In this document: one piece after another, positions 63,141 to 64,000 of the stretch
How positions within the stretch are numbered: the stretch's first letter is position 1
Layout: every line of letters starts with the position of its first letter
NCBI GenBank assembly: GCA_016705005.1
Contig: JADIZB010000034.1
Span: forward strand, 124,001 to 188,000
Length of the DNA: 64,000 nucleotides
Direction: 5' to 3'
Source of the DNA: Bacteroidales bacterium
Lineage (GTDB): Bacteria; Bacteroidota; Bacteroidia; Bacteroidales; Lentimicrobiaceae
Position numbers and translations under genes: made by a program
Notes under the pieces: generated by a model
Told to the model about the DNA's origin: nothing
The model's database searches: none
The model's input: the letters and a program-made list of their open reading frames with translations, nothing else

Positions 63141-63539
63141 TTAGCTAATGTAACACAATACTTCGCCACCGATCTGAAGCGTTCTGGCTTCTTTATCAGT
63201 CATAAGTCCTTTGTTGGTCGAGAGTATGGCAATACCCAAACCATTGAGAACACGCGGAAGCTCGTCAGCGCCGACGTAACGGCGCAAACCTGGTTTACTA
63301 ACCCTTTCAAGGCTTCTGATGGCGGGAACTTTCGAAACCGGGTGGTATTTCAACGCAATCTTGATGATACCGGGAAGGCTTTCGTCCTCAAACTTGTAGT
63401 TCAGAATGTATCCCTTATCAAACAAAATCTTTGTCATTTCCTTCTTCATATTGGATGAAGGTATCTCCACGATCCGGTGGTTTGCCATCACGGCGTTCCT
63501 GATACGGGTCAGGTAATCTGAAATAGGATCTGTTACCAT
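63141..63539 (-). CDS. rpsH: 30S ribosomal protein S8
   Basis: A 132-residue S8: MVTDPISDYLTRIRNAVMAN, SVRRYVGADELPRVLNG-like middle (GLRRYVGADELPRVLNGLG) and a C-terminal GGEVLCYIS. It binds the central 16S rRNA domain and can regulate the spc operon in E. coli; that regulation is not shown here. Confidence 0.97.
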   Translation of the reverse strand: MVTDPISDYLTRIRNAVMANHRIVEIPSSNMKKEMTKILFDKGYILNYKFEDESLPGIIKIALKYHPVSKVPAIRSLERVSKPGLRRYVGADELPRVLNGLGIAILSTNKGLMTDKEARTLQIGGEVLCYIS

Positions 63540-63578
63540 TTTATCCTTTGATATTTTGATTAATGTTGTTTAATTGTC

Positions 63579-63848
63579 TTACCAGCTGGCTTTCTTCACA
63601 CCCGGAATCATACCATCGAGGGCCATGAAACGGAAGTTGATACGCGAAATTCCAAACTGACGCATGTATCCTTTCGGACGTCCGGTCAACTTGCAACGGT
63701 TGTGCAGGCGAACGGGTGAAGCATTTTTAGGCAGTTTCTGAAGTCCGATGTAATCTCCGGCTGCTTTCAATTCTGCACGTTTGGCTGCGTACTTTGCAAC
63801 AAGGCGTTCTCTTTTGCGCTCTCTTGCTTTAATCGATTCCTTTGCCAT
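63579..63848 (-). CDS. rpsN: 30S ribosomal protein S14, zinc-free type
   Basis: Start at 63848 (MAKESIKARERKRERLVAKY) gives 89 residues, the zinc-independent long form: only one Cys remains in the conserved NRCKLTGRPKGY region. A frame that is open further upstream runs into rplE and is not used. It begins five bases after the rplE stop. Confidence 0.96.
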   Translation of the reverse strand: MAKESIKARERKRERLVAKYAAKRAELKAAGDYIGLQKLPKNASPVRLHNRCKLTGRPKGYMRQFGISRINFRFMALDGMIPGVKKASW

Positions 63849-63853
63849 ATCGT

Positions 63854-64000
63854 TTATTTCTGATTTTTGAATGGTAAACCAAATTCTTTTAACAGTGCCA
63901 GACACTCTTTGTCGGTACGGGCTGTGGTCACAAAGGTAATATCCATACCATTGATCTTGGCCACTTTATCGATCAGGATCTCCGGGAAGATGATCTGCTC
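63854..64000 (-). CDS. rplE: 50S ribosomal protein L5, C-terminal 48 residues (truncated by window end)
   Basis: Reading from the right edge in frame gives EQIIFPEILIDKVAKING and then MDITFVTTARTDKECLALL, ending LPFKNQK. This is the conserved C-terminus of L5, including TTARTDxE. The start is beyond 64000. It binds 5S rRNA and bridges the subunits. Confidence 0.95.
   Translation of the reverse strand, partial: EQIIFPEILIDKVAKINGMDITFVTTARTDKECLALLKEFGLPFKNQK

Overview
The window looks like chromosomal DNA of a member of the Bacteroidota, probably Bacteroidales-like. The evidence is C-terminal type IX secretion (T9SS) sorting domains on several secreted proteins, leaders ending in AQ/GQ just before the mature protein, few visible Shine-Dalgarno sequences, the pairing of surE and lpxB, a C-terminally extended L17, and a ComEC without an HxHxDH hydrolase motif. 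I saw no tRNA, rRNA, CRISPR array, transposase or prophage. Genus and species cannot be read from this sequence.

Layout. 1-16.5 kb is mixed accessory sequence: the 3' part of a secreted alpha-amylase with a T9SS signal, a serine hydrolase, a DUF2975/XRE regulator pair, a lipoprotein with two repeats, a frameshifted secreted protein, an ORF6N protein, DoxX, a membrane acyltransferase-like protein, a polyferredoxin and a secreted endo/exonuclease/phosphatase-fold protein. 15.8-16.6 kb is a non-coding tandem repeat of about 0.2 kb units. 16.6-23.5 kb carries comEC, a TPR lipoprotein, surE - small membrane protein - lpxB, a second non-coding repeat field built on a 7-base unit, and a DUF502 gene. 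23.6-43.6 kb is the most striking part. It holds a secreted beta-solenoid protein with dockerin-like repeats, then eleven consecutive same-strand genes for secreted fibre-like proteins that share one N-terminal module. Their distal parts differ: 17-residue beta-roll repeats, Peptidase_S74 self-cleaving chaperones, a DUF1566/Lcl domain, or two other C-terminal types. 44-49.3 kb is a housekeeping run (CcmF-like heme lyase, DUF2520, KdsC-like phosphatase, UbiA-family prenyltransferase, Maf). 49.4-52.7 kb has a GNAT protein, a small helical protein and an ABC1/UbiB kinase. 52.7-64 kb has a T9SS protein, enolase and the spc/alpha ribosomal operons in the order rplE-rpsN-rpsH-rplF-rplR-rpsE-rpmD-rplO-secY-map-infA-rpmJ-rpsM-rpsK-rpsD-rpoA-rplQ, including rpmJ (38 codons).

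How the genes work together. Spacing divides the fibre array into probable transcription units: K-J-I-H, G-F, E, and D-C-B-A followed by the dockerin-like gene. Genes D and G, which head separate units, share a duplicated leader about 0.4 kb long. The proteins have Sec leaders and no phage structural neighbours, so they are better read as a family of secreted cell-surface fibres or adhesins than as phage tail fibres. That is inference.

Caution on quality. Six genes are broken by single-base frameshifts, ten in all. Nine are apparent one-base losses, several of them in short homopolymers, and one is a one-base gain. Two of the genes (UbiA, DUF502) are of conserved families. Uncorrected sequencing errors are the simplest explanation. 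I report these genes at full length and describe the breaks.
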